64,000 bases of DNA, taken from contig JBMNPF010000007.1 in NCBI GenBank assembly GCA_050943475.1, positions 62,001-126,000 of the forward strand. The letters are read 5' to 3'. The position numbers were made by a program, and so were the translations under genes. Below are positions 49,552 to 57,943 of the stretch, one piece after another (positions within the stretch are counted from its first letter, which is position 1; every line of letters begins with the position of its first letter). The notes beneath the pieces were generated by a model that was not told where the DNA came from, did no database searches, and saw only the letters and a program-made list of their open reading frames with translations. The stretch comes from Metaruminococcus_A sp050943475. GTDB lineage: Bacteria; Bacillota; Clostridia; Oscillospirales; Ruminococcaceae.

Positions 49552-49732
49552 CGATGCAGGATATTGAAAAGGTGATTTGGGCCGATAAGGTTAGAGGCAA
49601 TGGCGTTGGTAAAGGAAACGGCGCCCAAGCCGGAGGGGGCGCGTATCCACCACCGCAGCTGTTTCAGCAACCGTTAGGCTCGTCTGGGGCCCATTGCAAT
49701 CAGCGCGGTCTTGCCGTGCTGATTGTTTTTTA
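49552..49732 (+). ncRNA. Candidate structured RNA of unknown type
   Basis: Between the rubrerythrin terminator and a second strong terminator lies a GC-rich segment with nested pairing: TGATT and TGGGCC (near 49575-49586) with GGCCCA and AATCA (49689-49702), AACGG with CCGTT, GCGCCC with GGGCGC, and GCTG with CAGC. The AATCA of the closing stem is also in the 5' arm of the terminator at 49697, so closing the stem and forming the terminator exclude each other, as in a riboswitch. No known riboswitch core was recognised. It lies upstream of the sigma gene, which has its own promoter. Confidence 0.45.
49697..49732 (+). terminator. Strong terminator upstream of the sigma gene
   Basis: CAATCAGCGCGG and CCGTGCTGATTG (one G-T pair) around TCTTG, followed by six T. 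No protein gene ends here, which argues for a separate RNA. Confidence 0.9.
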
Positions 49733-49869
49733 CGGGTGCGGCAGACACGGAGGATGTGGTTTATATCCAATAAAAATGGTGGATTTTGGCGGAATTACTG
49801 AACTTTTGGGCATTGTCTTTAAATTTTAATCAAATGTAATGTGAATTTTAACAAATTGTAAAAAAACAC

Positions 49870-49898
49870 CTTGACGCACCTAAAAACGGATAGTATAA
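49870..49898 (+). promoter_or_regulatory. Sigma-factor gene promoter
   Basis: TTGACG (49870-49875) and TATAAT (49893-49898), 17-base spacer, 36 bases before the ATG. Confidence 0.82.
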
Positions 49899-49934
49899 TG
49901 AAAACAATTCTTAAGAGACGTTCGGAGTGGTGTC

Positions 49935-50540
49935 ATGCAGGAGCCTCAGCCTGGTAGCGGTTTGGCCGCCGAGTCTGATGAGCGCCTTGCCGCCCTCAGC
50001 AAACAGGGCAGCGAAGAAGCGATGGCGATTCTTATTGTGCGTTATCTCGGCGTAGTGCATAAAATTGCTGCCCGTTTCAGTGCAGTTGGCATTGAACATG
50101 AGGACTTTGTGCAGGAAGGTTTGGTGGGCTTTTTAAGTGCCGTCAAAACATACCGCGATACCCATAATTGCAGTTTCAATACTTATGTTCGTGTATGTGT
50201 GCTCAACCGTTTGAAAAAGGCGGTGAGCTTTGCTCGTACCAATAAGTATTTTGTTTTGTCCAACGCCGTTGATTTGGATCAGGCGGAGGATGTTTTATCC
50301 GGTCAGAAAGCGAACCCGGAAAAAATTGTGGAAGATCAGGAGACAATGCGGTGGTTTTCCAAAGAAATAGGGGAGCTGCTGTCTGCGCGGGAACGGAGTG
50401 TTCTTCTCTTTTATTTGGAGGGTTACGAGCCTTCTCAAATTGCAGAAAAGATGCACATGGCTGTTAAGCCGGTTTACAATGCATTGTCGCGGGTGCGCGT
50501 AAAGCTCAAACGCGTGTTGGATGCGAATCAAAACGGGTAA
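49935..50540 (+). CDS. RNA polymerase sigma-70 family factor (SigH-like)
   Basis: The 201-residue factor has region 2 (YLGVVHKIAARFSAVGIEHED, key part GIEHEDFVQEGLVGFLSAVKTY, about 38-80; CSFNTYVRVCVLNRLKKAV) and region 4 (LLSARERSVLLFYLEGYEPSQIAEKM, helix-turn-helix; about 150-195). The layout resembles SigH, the early sporulation factor, but the usual SigH neighbours (rpmG, secE, nusG) are absent, so it may be an orphan paralogue. GGAGTGGTGTC precedes ATG 49935. No anti-sigma gene is adjacent. Confidence 0.85.
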   Translation: MQEPQPGSGLAAESDERLAALSKQGSEEAMAILIVRYLGVVHKIAARFSAVGIEHEDFVQEGLVGFLSAVKTYRDTHNCSFNTYVRVCVLNRLKKAVSFARTNKYFVLSNAVDLDQAEDVLSGQKANPEKIVEDQETMRWFSKEIGELLSARERSVLLFYLEGYEPSQIAEKMHMAVKPVYNALSRVRVKLKRVLDANQNG

Positions 50541-50649
50541 CGCCGTTTTTGATATATGGCCTGTTAGCTCAAATACAGAGCGTTGGCAGCAAAGGTGCCG
50601 GTGGAAATCCGGTGCAGGCCGAAAAATTTTTCCATTAGGAGAGTTCAAA

Positions 50650-50925
50650 ATGTATCAAGACAAAACCCTTACTTGCAAAGACTGTGGCGCGGAATTTATT
50701 TTTACTGCTGGTGAGCAGGAGTTCTACGCTGAGAAAGGCTTCGTGAACGAGCCGCAGAGATGCAAACCCTGCCGTGACGCGCGCAAAAACGCTTCCAGAC
50801 AGGAGAGAGAAATGTTCACTGCTACCTGTGCTTCTTGTGGTGCAGAGGCTAGAGTTCCGTTCCAGCCGCGTGAGGACCGCCCGGTTTACTGCAGCGAGTG
50901 CTACGCTAAAATGAGACAGGAATAA
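50650..50925 (+). CDS. Small zinc-ribbon protein with two CxxC pairs in each half
   Basis: The 91-residue protein has Cys pairs at LTCKDCGAEF and QRCKPCRDAR (first zinc site) and TCASCGAEA and YCSECYAKM (second). The C-terminal part is the pattern common in Clostridia zinc-ribbon proteins (zf-trcl-like plus CxxC-CxxC). Function is unknown; nucleic acid binding is plausible. ATG 50650 has AGGAGAGTTCAAA upstream. It lies 110 bases behind the sigma gene and probably shares its transcript. Confidence 0.85.
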   Translation: MYQDKTLTCKDCGAEFIFTAGEQEFYAEKGFVNEPQRCKPCRDARKNASRQEREMFTATCASCGAEARVPFQPREDRPVYCSECYAKMRQE

Positions 50926-51050
50926 TTAAGGTCCCATTTTTGCTCATTTGCTGGCCGGTTGTTAAAGCAAGGAGTTTGTTTTGATTGTGTCATACACAGT
51001 TCAACAGTAGTTCGAGCATTAATTTTCTGGCAAAATAAATTGAGGCAGGC

Positions 51051-51086
51051 AGACGGCCGGGAACTCCCGGCTGTCTGTTTTTTTAC
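51051..51086 (+). terminator. Terminator downstream of the zinc-ribbon gene
   Basis: CAGAC and GCCGGG pair with CCCGGC and GTCTG around a 4-base loop, with a run of T after. The 125 bases between stop and hairpin hold no gene. Confidence 0.9.
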
Positions 51087-51156
51087 CGCATTTCTGCCCG
51101 GCCGTGCCTGTGGTGAAACTTGTCAAAATTCCTGCCCAAAACCGCAAAATACCCCC

Positions 51157-51185
51157 TTGCATAAATGGTTGAATGCGGATATAAT
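51157..51185 (+). promoter_or_regulatory. DUF1858 gene promoter
   Basis: TTGCAT (51157-51162) and TATAAT (51180-51185), 17-base spacer. Confidence 0.82.
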
Positions 51186-51221
51186 ACAGGTAGAATCTAG
51201 AGAAAAGCGGAGGAAGTACCA

Positions 51222-51422
51222 ATGGTTGTTACGAAGGATTCCATCATTGGCGACGTGCTGGATTTTGACCGTACCACTGCGGAGTTTTTCCTGGACATTG
51301 GCATGCACTGCCTCGGTTGCCCGTCTTCGCGCGGCGAAACCATTGAGCAGGCCTGTATGGTTCACGGGAATAACTGTGACGAACTGGTGCGTAAGCTCAA
51401 CGAGCACCTGGCCAAAAAATAA
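51222..51422 (+). CDS. DUF1858 domain protein (ScdA N-terminal-like)
   Basis: The 66-residue protein is one DUF1858 domain: TKDSIIGDVLDFDRTTAEFF, then the conserved MHCLGCPSSRGETIEQAC with a CxxC, and a C-terminal helix. The domain is also the N-terminal part of ScdA/YtfE iron-cluster repair proteins; alone it may bind metal or a cluster through the Cys pair. The function is unproven. CGGAGGAAGTACCA precedes ATG 51222. It has its own promoter. Confidence 0.88.
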   Translation: MVVTKDSIIGDVLDFDRTTAEFFLDIGMHCLGCPSSRGETIEQACMVHGNNCDELVRKLNEHLAKK

Positions 51423-51550
51423 TAACCTGTATCCTGCCGAAGGGTGTGCGGATTTTTTCGGTTCGCACACCCTTTTAGTGCAAATTTTGCGTTGTATCAA
51501 TCATCCTACTAAACAATTCACAAATTATTTTAGAATGGGCGGAATGTATT

Positions 51551-52840
51551 ATGAAACACTTTTTCATGAGGATTAGCGCCTTTCTTGAGGTGAGCCTTGG
51601 GCTGAACTATTTGAGCTCTGACTTTAAGAAATTTGCTACCATGCACTGTGCCTACAACATTTTCCAGGGCTTGGTCAGCGTCTACATAACCACGCTGCTC
51701 ATGCGTGTTTCCGGCAATGGGGATATTGTCATCTGGTACAATCTGGTGAACTTCTTTTTCCACGGCTGTTCGCTGACCATTGCGGTGGTTATCATGCGCA
51801 AAGGCAGTGTGAACCTGGCGACCCGCTGCGGTATTATGGGGTTTATCATCCTATATACGGTTTTGCTGTTTACCATGAGCAGCGCCGACAAGTTTATGCC
51901 GCTGTTCGGCCTGTTAACCGGTATGTCAAACGGCTTTTACTGGCTGACCTATGCCACCTATTTTTCTGCTTTTACAGTGGACAACAAGCGAGATGTTGCG
52001 CTGGGCTTTATGGGGTTTGTAAACGGGGTTATCACCTTGATTATGCCTACGCTCTCCGGCTTTCTGATTGAGCAAATCGGCGGGTTTACCGGTTACACCG
52101 TGGTGTTTGGCATTTCGTTCAGCATTGCGGTGGTGACCATCCTGCTTTCGTTCCGTCTGCCAAAGCAGGTTAATCCACCGGAGGTCAGAAAAACCTATTT
52201 CCGGCAGGTGCTCAAGGTTATTGTGCGGGATTCCTGCGTCCGCTGCGGTATGGTGACCGAGACGTTGCGCGGTGTGCGCGACGGCACCTTTGGCTTTTTG
52301 CTGAATCTGCTGCTGTTTGAGGTCATCAGCAGTGAGGCGCTTATGGGGATTAACAGCCTGCTGACCTCCATTGCCGCCATTGTTTCCTACTGGGTTGCAG
52401 GGCGGATTATCAAGCCGCACAACCGGGTGAAATTTATGTTTGCGGCGACTACGGTGCTGCTGCTCGCGGCCAGCCTGCCGGCATTCGGCTTGAGCCCGGC
52501 TACCATTATGATTTTTGCGGTTGTAAACTCATTTTTCAATACCTTTATCATCAACCCTTCCAACAGCATTATGTTTTTGATTGTCCAGAGAAAAGCGGAC
52601 CCGAAAATGGTGGATGAATATTTTTCGCTCCGGGACATTTTCTTGGTTGCCGGGCGGATGATTGGCGTCTGCATACTGCTCGCGTTTCCGCGGGTGCAGT
52701 ACGGTTATGTCATTGCCATTGTTGTGCTCACCCTTTCTCAATTCATCACGAGTACTTTGGATAAGCACTGTACCACGCTTTTAAACCGGATGGAAGCATC
52801 CCCTGCGCCGGAGCTCCCGGCAGAAGCAACCAACGAATAA
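51551..52840 (+). CDS. MFS transporter, paralogue 1 of a tandem pair
   Basis: The 429-residue membrane protein has about twelve hydrophobic segments. It starts with a short amphipathic region (FLEVSLGLNYL, FKKFATMHCAYNIFQGLVSV) and the first helices. Motifs of the major facilitator fold, including TLLMRVSGNGDIV and FGFLLNLLLFEV, are shared with the next gene. The two proteins align from end to end with clear identity, so they arose by duplication. The substrate is unknown. Start ATG 51551 has only a weak ribosome site. Confidence 0.88.
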   Translation: MKHFFMRISAFLEVSLGLNYLSSDFKKFATMHCAYNIFQGLVSVYITTLLMRVSGNGDIVIWYNLVNFFFHGCSLTIAVVIMRKGSVNLATRCGIMGFIILYTVLLFTMSSADKFMPLFGLLTGMSNGFYWLTYATYFSAFTVDNKRDVALGFMGFVNGVITLIMPTLSGFLIEQIGGFTGYTVVFGISFSIAVVTILLSFRLPKQVNPPEVRKTYFRQVLKVIVRDSCVRCGMVTETLRGVRDGTFGFLLNLLLFEVISSEALMGINSLLTSIAAIVSYWVAGRIIKPHNRVKFMFAATTVLLLAASLPAFGLSPATIMIFAVVNSFFNTFIINPSNSIMFLIVQRKADPKMVDEYFSLRDIFLVAGRMIGVCILLAFPRVQYGYVIAIVVLTLSQFITSTLDKHCTTLLNRMEASPAPELPAEATNE

Positions 52841-52918
52841 ACGCCTGCCCGCTTCTGCTGCCCGGTGCTGTCTCAAAGAGTTCTTTCTTATTTTGCTCAA
52901 GGATTGGCGGTATGCAAA

Positions 52919-54211
52919 ATGAAGTATTTTATGAAACGGGTAGGCGCCTTTCTGGAAGACAGCCTCGGCCTCAACCAGATGACGGCGGAATTTAAAAAAT
53001 TTGCCACCATGCACTGCACCTATAACCTGTTCCAGGGGTTGGTCAGCGTCTATATCACCACGCTGCTTATGCGTGTCTCTGGCGACGGCGATATTGTCAA
53101 ATGGTATAACATGCTCAATTTTCTGTTCACCGGGATTATGATGATCCTCGCGGTGTTTGTCATGCGGAAAAAGAATACCAACCTGGTGACCCGTATTGGC
53201 ATTATGGGGTTTATTGTACTTTATACCACCTTGTTGTTCACCATGAACAGCGCCGACAAAATGATGCCGGTTTTTGGCATCCTCACCGGCTTTTCCAACG
53301 GTTTTTACTGGCTGACCTATTCCACCTATGTTTCTGCCTTTACGCTGGACAGCAGGCGGGACGTCGCCCTGGCGTTTATCGGCTTTGTCAACGGGATTAT
53401 CACCCTGACCATGCCGGCCCTTTCCGGGTTTGTCATTGAGCAGATTGGCGGGTTCCTCGGCTATACGGTGGTGTTTGGACTTTCCTTTGGCATTGCGGTG
53501 GTGACGATTCTGCTTTCACTGCGGCTGCCGAAGCATGTTGTCCCGGCGGAGAAAAAAGAGACCAATACCTATTACCGACGCGCGTTGAAAAAGATTGTAT
53601 CGGATCCCTGCTGGCGGTGCGGCATGTCTACTGAAATGATCCGCGGTGTCCGTGAGGGCACCTTCGGCTTTCTGCTCAACATCCTGTTGTTTGAAACGGT
53701 TAAGAGTGAAACCCTGATGGGCTTTAACACCCTGCTGACCGGCGTGGGAACCATTATCTCCTTTTGGGTGATTGGAAGAATATCGCGGCCGGGCAACCGC
53801 ATTAAGCTCATGTTTACGGCGACCACCATTTTGCTTGCCGCCGCGTTATTGCTCGTTTTAGGAATGAGCCCGGAGCTGATCATTGTGTTTGCGTTCCTCA
53901 ACGCCTTTTTTAACACCTTTATTGTCAATCCGTCCAGCAGCATCTTCTTTTTGCTGATCCAAAAAAAGGCGGAACCCAACGCCCGTGAGGAGTATTTCTC
54001 CATCAAAGAGGTTTTCCTTAACTTTGGACGTATTCTCGGCATTTTTATTTTGCTGGCCTTCCCCAAAGAACAGATGGGGTATGTCATTGCCATTATTGTG
54101 CTGACCCTGACTCAGTTTATTACGGTTGGGCTTGGCCGGCACACTACGAAACTACTTGCAAAAGCAGACGAGGAGGCTTTATCCGACCATGCAGAATCCG
54201 CTCAGGCTTAG
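52919..54211 (+). CDS. MFS transporter, paralogue 2 of a tandem pair
   Basis: This 430-residue transporter is a close copy of its upstream neighbour. The N-terminal segment (FKKFATMHCTYNLFQGLVSV, VYITTLLMRVSG) is nearly the same in both, while the loops and C-terminal tails differ (here KADEEALSDHAESAQA). It has about twelve membrane segments. ATG 52919 is 78 bases after the first stop, with a weak ribosome site. The gene end overlaps trmK by 23 bases. Confidence 0.88.
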   Translation: MKYFMKRVGAFLEDSLGLNQMTAEFKKFATMHCTYNLFQGLVSVYITTLLMRVSGDGDIVKWYNMLNFLFTGIMMILAVFVMRKKNTNLVTRIGIMGFIVLYTTLLFTMNSADKMMPVFGILTGFSNGFYWLTYSTYVSAFTLDSRRDVALAFIGFVNGIITLTMPALSGFVIEQIGGFLGYTVVFGLSFGIAVVTILLSLRLPKHVVPAEKKETNTYYRRALKKIVSDPCWRCGMSTEMIRGVREGTFGFLLNILLFETVKSETLMGFNTLLTGVGTIISFWVIGRISRPGNRIKLMFTATTILLAAALLLVLGMSPELIIVFAFLNAFFNTFIVNPSSSIFFLLIQKKAEPNAREEYFSIKEVFLNFGRILGIFILLAFPKEQMGYVIAIIVLTLTQFITVGLGRHTTKLLAKADEEALSDHAESAQA

Positions 54212-54914
54212 CCCGCGCCTGCAAACGGCTGCGCTTGCTGTGCGCCCTGGTTCGGTTGCCGCTGATGTCGGCACCGACCATGGTTATCTCGCCTGCGCCC
54301 TTGTTCAGATGGGCAGATGCGGTAAGGTCTACGCGTCGGACGTCAATCCCGGTCCGCTGGAGCAGGCGGTGAAAACCATCCGCCAATACGGGTTGGAAAA
54401 TCGGGTCTTTCCTGTTTTGTCCGATGGGGTGAAGGCGCTTCCGCTCGACGAGATTTCCGATGTTGTCATCGCCGGAATGGGCGGTGATTTAATCGTTTCG
54501 ATTTTGCAGGACGCCCGCCTGTACTGCCCGGAAAAGCGCCTGGTGCTGCAGCCCATGACCAAGCCCGAAGTGCTCCGGCGCGGATTATGCCAGGCGGGCT
54601 TTGAGTTGCTTTCAGAGACGGCGGTTGCAGACGGCCGTTTTGTCTATTCTGTTTTAACGGCTGCGTATACCGGGCGGGCACGGCAGGCAGGGGATTTGTT
54701 TGCATATACCGGCCTGCTGCTGGGGCAAACTGGAACAGATGCGGTAAGCTATCTGCGCCGGGTGGCCGGCCGTTTGGGCAAACAGCGGGACGGCCTGCTT
54801 CAGACCAGGCGGCCGGATCCGGTTGAAATTGCGAAGCTGGAAACACTGATCACACAGATTGAAGGAGGAATACCGGATGGCAAAGGTTGCGGAGCTGCTG
54901 CGGTGGATGGATGA
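54189..54914 (+). CDS. trmK: tRNA (adenine-N1)-methyltransferase TrmK (m1A22)
   Basis: TrmK methylates A22 in the D-loop of tRNA. The 241-residue protein has the SAM-binding VRPGSVAADVGTDHGYLACAL, VYASDVNPGPLEQAV, and IAGMGGDLIVSIL typical of the family, plus a C-terminal coiled coil. ATG 54189 has GAGGAGG upstream. It overlaps both neighbours, and trmK next to the Nif3-family gene is the standard Firmicutes order. Confidence 0.92.
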   Translation: MQNPLRLSPRLQTAALAVRPGSVAADVGTDHGYLACALVQMGRCGKVYASDVNPGPLEQAVKTIRQYGLENRVFPVLSDGVKALPLDEISDVVIAGMGGDLIVSILQDARLYCPEKRLVLQPMTKPEVLRRGLCQAGFELLSETAVADGRFVYSVLTAAYTGRARQAGDLFAYTGLLLGQTGTDAVSYLRRVAGRLGKQRDGLLQTRRPDPVEIAKLETLITQIEGGIPDGKGCGAAAVDG

Positions 54915-55629
54915 GACCTATCCGTTCGCTTTGGCGGAGGATTATGACAACTGCGGCCTGTTGCTCGGCAGCGGGGAACAGCGGGTATCCGCCTGCGCTG
55001 TGGCGCTGGATGTGACGGATCAAGTTTTGCAGGAGGCCGCTGAAGCGGGAGCGCAGCTTATCATCACCCATCATCCGGTTGTGTTTAACCCTCTTCGGAG
55101 CGTGCTGGACGGCACCGTTGTTTACGGCTGCCTGCGCCGTGGAATGGCGGTTATCTCCAGTCACACCTGCCTCGACAAAGCGCCGGGCGGCGTCAACGAT
55201 GTGCTCTGCGCCCGTATTGGGCTGCAGGAGGTCTGCATGGTGGACGACGGCCTGCTCCGCAGAGGTATTTTGCCAAAACCGGCGGAACCCCGCGCGTTCG
55301 CGCGGCTGTGCAAAGAACGGCTGGGAAGCAAGGGGGTTCGTGCCGTACTGGGAAACCGCCCGGTACAAACGGTCATGGTTTGTTCTGGCGCTGGTGGTTC
55401 CTTTGTGGAACAGGCGGTTGCGGAGGGCGCGGATGCGCTGCTGACCGGCGAGGTTAAGCATCATGAAGCGGTTGCCGCCCGGCATGCGGGACTCACCCTT
55501 GTGGACGCCGGACATTTCGAGACCGAAACCGTGGTGGTGCCAGAACTGATCCGGCGGTTATCAGTCGTTTTCCCGGATATTCGCTTTTTTGAACCAGAGG
55601 CCAATCAACCGCTGATGGAGTGGCTGTAA
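54877..55629 (+). CDS. Nif3-like dinuclear metal centre protein (YqfO/GTP cyclohydrolase I type 2-like)
   Basis: The 250-residue protein has the metal-binding YDNCGLLLGS, IITHHPVVFNPL, ISSHTCLDKAPGGVNDVL and the C-terminal VDAGHFETETVVVP with His and Glu ligands. Family members form hexamers with a two-metal site; function is unsettled. It lacks the central insertion of longer YqfO proteins. ATG 54877 follows AAGGAGGAATACCGG and lies within the trmK end. Confidence 0.9.
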   Translation: MAKVAELLRWMDETYPFALAEDYDNCGLLLGSGEQRVSACAVALDVTDQVLQEAAEAGAQLIITHHPVVFNPLRSVLDGTVVYGCLRRGMAVISSHTCLDKAPGGVNDVLCARIGLQEVCMVDDGLLRRGILPKPAEPRAFARLCKERLGSKGVRAVLGNRPVQTVMVCSGAGGSFVEQAVAEGADALLTGEVKHHEAVAARHAGLTLVDAGHFETETVVVPELIRRLSVVFPDIRFFEPEANQPLMEWL

Positions 55630-55657
55630 TCTGCCGTTTTGCAGCAAAGGGTGTCGT

Positions 55658-55806
55658 TGTGGTATAATAACCTCTGCGGTGCCCAAAATCAAAGATTTTG
55701 ACCGCGACGAGAACATTGTTCCATGCAAAACCGTGGCAACGCACGGTTTTATTGTGGGCGCCTGCGCGCCATTCATGGCAGAATAACCAACCTCTGCAGT
55801 GCGTGG
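55658..55806 (+). repeat. Intergenic modular repeat, copy R3
   Basis: Reads GTGGTATAATAACCTCTGCGG, the hairpin CAAAATC-AAA-GATTTTG, CGCGACGAGAACATTG, then GGCAACGCACGGTTTTATTG, GGGCGCCTGCGCGCC and TTCATGGCAGAATAACC, and ends with a second CCTCTGCAGTGCG. (The first block is 21 bases; its core is TGGTATAATAACCTCTG.) Blocks match R2 (minus strand) and R1, but in a different order. It lies between the Nif3-family gene and rqcH. Confidence 0.78.
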
Positions 55807-56125
55807 CCGCACCGGCTAAACGCGAATGATACGTAGTATAAGTAACTGCGTTGGATTCCCGCGAAGTGCAAATCCATCGACAGGCTGGCGGGTTATCCTG
55901 CGCGGTACGAATCCACCAGCAGCCTGACTTTGGAAAATGCGGCCCGCCGCTTTTTCGGCTTACTGGCGTGGACGCAGGCACGCTTGGTTCTTGGAACGTA
56001 GGGTGTTTATCTGTTTCGCGTTGATTATGCATAGCTTGATTGGTTCAAAGGTTGTATTTTTCCCGGGGTTTCTCAATGCGAGAAAGTACTGGTATTCGGA
56101 ATTTTATTGTTTGTAGGTGAAATCA
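55807..56125. other. Intergenic stretch before rqcH
   Basis: Contains CAGGCTG and CAGCCTG (55881-55926) and TGGATT with AATCCA nearby, so the RNA could fold, but no RNA family or promoter could be set. No convincing ORF was seen. Confidence 0.4.
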
Positions 56126-57880
56126 TTGGCACTGGATGGTGTTTTTTTATCGTTTATAAAAGCGGAGCTTCAGGAAGCGGTGGGGTCGCGGATTGACAAA
56201 ATCCATCAACCCTCCCGCGAAGAGGTGGTTTTGACCCTGCGGCACCGCAGCGGCAGCGCAAAGCTGCTTATCAGTACCGGGGCCGGGAGCCCGCGGCTTC
56301 ATTTTACCAAGGTCACGCTGGAAAACCCCAAGGCGCCGCCGATGTTCTGCATGCTGCTGCGCAAGTATTTGGGCTCTGGCAAACTAACTGCGGTGCGGCA
56401 GCTCGGTCTGGACCGGGTGCTGTATCTGGATTTTGAAACCATCAATGAATTGGGCGATCTTGTCACGGTCACCCTTGCGGTGGAAATTATGGGCCGCCAC
56501 AGCAATTTGATTGTGGTGGGGCAGGACGGCAGGATCATCGACGCGATTAAACGGGTCGACCCGGAAATGTCCAGTGTGCGGCCGGTTCTCCCGCAAATGC
56601 CTTATGTGCTGCCCCCGGTACAGGATAAGCTGAGCTTATTGGAATCCGACAACCAGGCGGTACTGGCCGCAGTGGAGGCTTATCCGAAAGATCAGGAGCT
56701 TTCCAAAGTGCTGGTGGGGGTCTTGCAGGGGATTTCCCCCATTTTTGCGCGCGAGGCGGTTTTTTACGCCTGCCGGGGAGCAGAGGTGCTGCGCAGCGAG
56801 TTGACCGAAGCGCAGAAGGAACGGCTTTCCTTTTTCCTAAACCGTGTGCGGGAAGATTTGCGTGCCGGAACGCCGCATATGATTATGGCGCTGGATTTAA
56901 ACGGAACGCCAAAGGATTTCTGTTTTACCGAAATCCACCAATACGGGGCGGCGATGCTGACAAAGCCCTATGAAACGGCAAGCGAACTGCTGGATGATTT
57001 TTATTCCCGCCGCGACCAGATTTCCCGGATGAAACAGCGTTCCAACGACCTGCTCAAGCTCATTGTCAACCGCACCGAGCGCACCCAGCGCAAGCTGGAT
57101 GCCCAGCGGCAGGAGCTTGCCGAATGCGGCGAGCGGGATACCCTGAAGATCTACGGGGATTTGCTCAATTCCAACCTTTACCGGATGGAAAAGGGAATGG
57201 AGTTGGTCACGCTGGAAAATTACTATGACCAGAACCGGCCGGTAACCATTCGGCTTGACCCGGCGCTCAGCCCCTCTCAGAACGCGCAGAGGTACTACAA
57301 TGAGTACCGCAAGGCGGCGACGGCGGAAAAAATGCTCACCGACCTCATTGCCCAGGCGGAGCAAGAGCTTGTTTATCTCGATTCGGTTTTTGATGAAGTT
57401 ACCCGGACTACCGGGGAAAGCGAGCTGCTTGAAATCCGCGAAGAGCTTATTGACGGCGGATATCTGCGCAACTACCACCGAAAGAATTTAAAGCAGTTAA
57501 AACCCAAGCCGCCGTTGCGGTTTCGTTCGTCGGACGGTTTTACCATCCTCTGCGGGCGCAACAACAAGCAGAACGACCGCCTTTCCATGAAGGAGGCGCG
57601 GAACCATGATATTTGGCTGCATACCCATAACATTCCCGGATCTCACGTTATCATTGTGACGAACGGCGAGGCTGTGCCGGATCGAACCGTGGAAGAGGCG
57701 GCAGTGATTGCCGCCATCCACAGCAAAGCGGCGGAATCCCGGCAGGTTCCGGTGGATTATACCGAAATTCGAAACGTGCACAAGCCGAATGGCGCAAAGC
57801 CCGGCATGGTGATTTTTGAAAATTATCAGACGGCGTACATTACGCCGGACCAAGCCCTTGTTGAACGTCTGGCGCAATGA
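56126..57880 (+). CDS. rqcH: Ribosome quality-control protein RqcH (NFACT / FbpA family)
   Basis: RqcH binds stalled 50S subunits and adds alanine tails to nascent chains. The 584-residue protein has NFACT-N (about 1-200: EAVGSRIDKIHQPSREEVV), a coiled-coil middle (about 290-440) and the NFACT-R domain (FTILCGRNNKQNDRLSM, DIWLHTHNIPGSHVII). The start TTG 56126 is preferred because AGGTGA lies 5 bases before it and because ALDGVFLSF is the family start; GTG 56117 has no ribosome site. Confidence 0.92.
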   Translation: MALDGVFLSFIKAELQEAVGSRIDKIHQPSREEVVLTLRHRSGSAKLLISTGAGSPRLHFTKVTLENPKAPPMFCMLLRKYLGSGKLTAVRQLGLDRVLYLDFETINELGDLVTVTLAVEIMGRHSNLIVVGQDGRIIDAIKRVDPEMSSVRPVLPQMPYVLPPVQDKLSLLESDNQAVLAAVEAYPKDQELSKVLVGVLQGISPIFAREAVFYACRGAEVLRSELTEAQKERLSFFLNRVREDLRAGTPHMIMALDLNGTPKDFCFTEIHQYGAAMLTKPYETASELLDDFYSRRDQISRMKQRSNDLLKLIVNRTERTQRKLDAQRQELAECGERDTLKIYGDLLNSNLYRMEKGMELVTLENYYDQNRPVTIRLDPALSPSQNAQRYYNEYRKAATAEKMLTDLIAQAEQELVYLDSVFDEVTRTTGESELLEIREELIDGGYLRNYHRKNLKQLKPKPPLRFRSSDGFTILCGRNNKQNDRLSMKEARNHDIWLHTHNIPGSHVIIVTNGEAVPDRTVEEAAVIAAIHSKAAESRQVPVDYTEIRNVHKPNGAKPGMVIFENYQTAYITPDQALVERLAQ

Positions 57881-57943
57881 GGCGCACTGCAAGGGGATAT
57901 AATTGGTTGACAGGCGTTAAGCCGCAGGAAGGAGTTTGAAAAG

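Noticed and set aside
49506..49829. 107-codon Gly-rich plus-strand frame crossing the rubrerythrin terminator
   Set aside because: It starts inside the left arm of a strong terminator and runs across a second terminator, with no ribosome site; the composition follows the structured GC-rich DNA. The region is better explained as RNA.
50590..50625. Cobalamin-riboswitch-like phrase GGTGGAAATCCGGTGCAG between the sigma and zinc-ribbon genes
   Set aside because: Only one short block resembles the B12 aptamer; the B12 box and the other conserved stems are missing and no B12-related gene follows.
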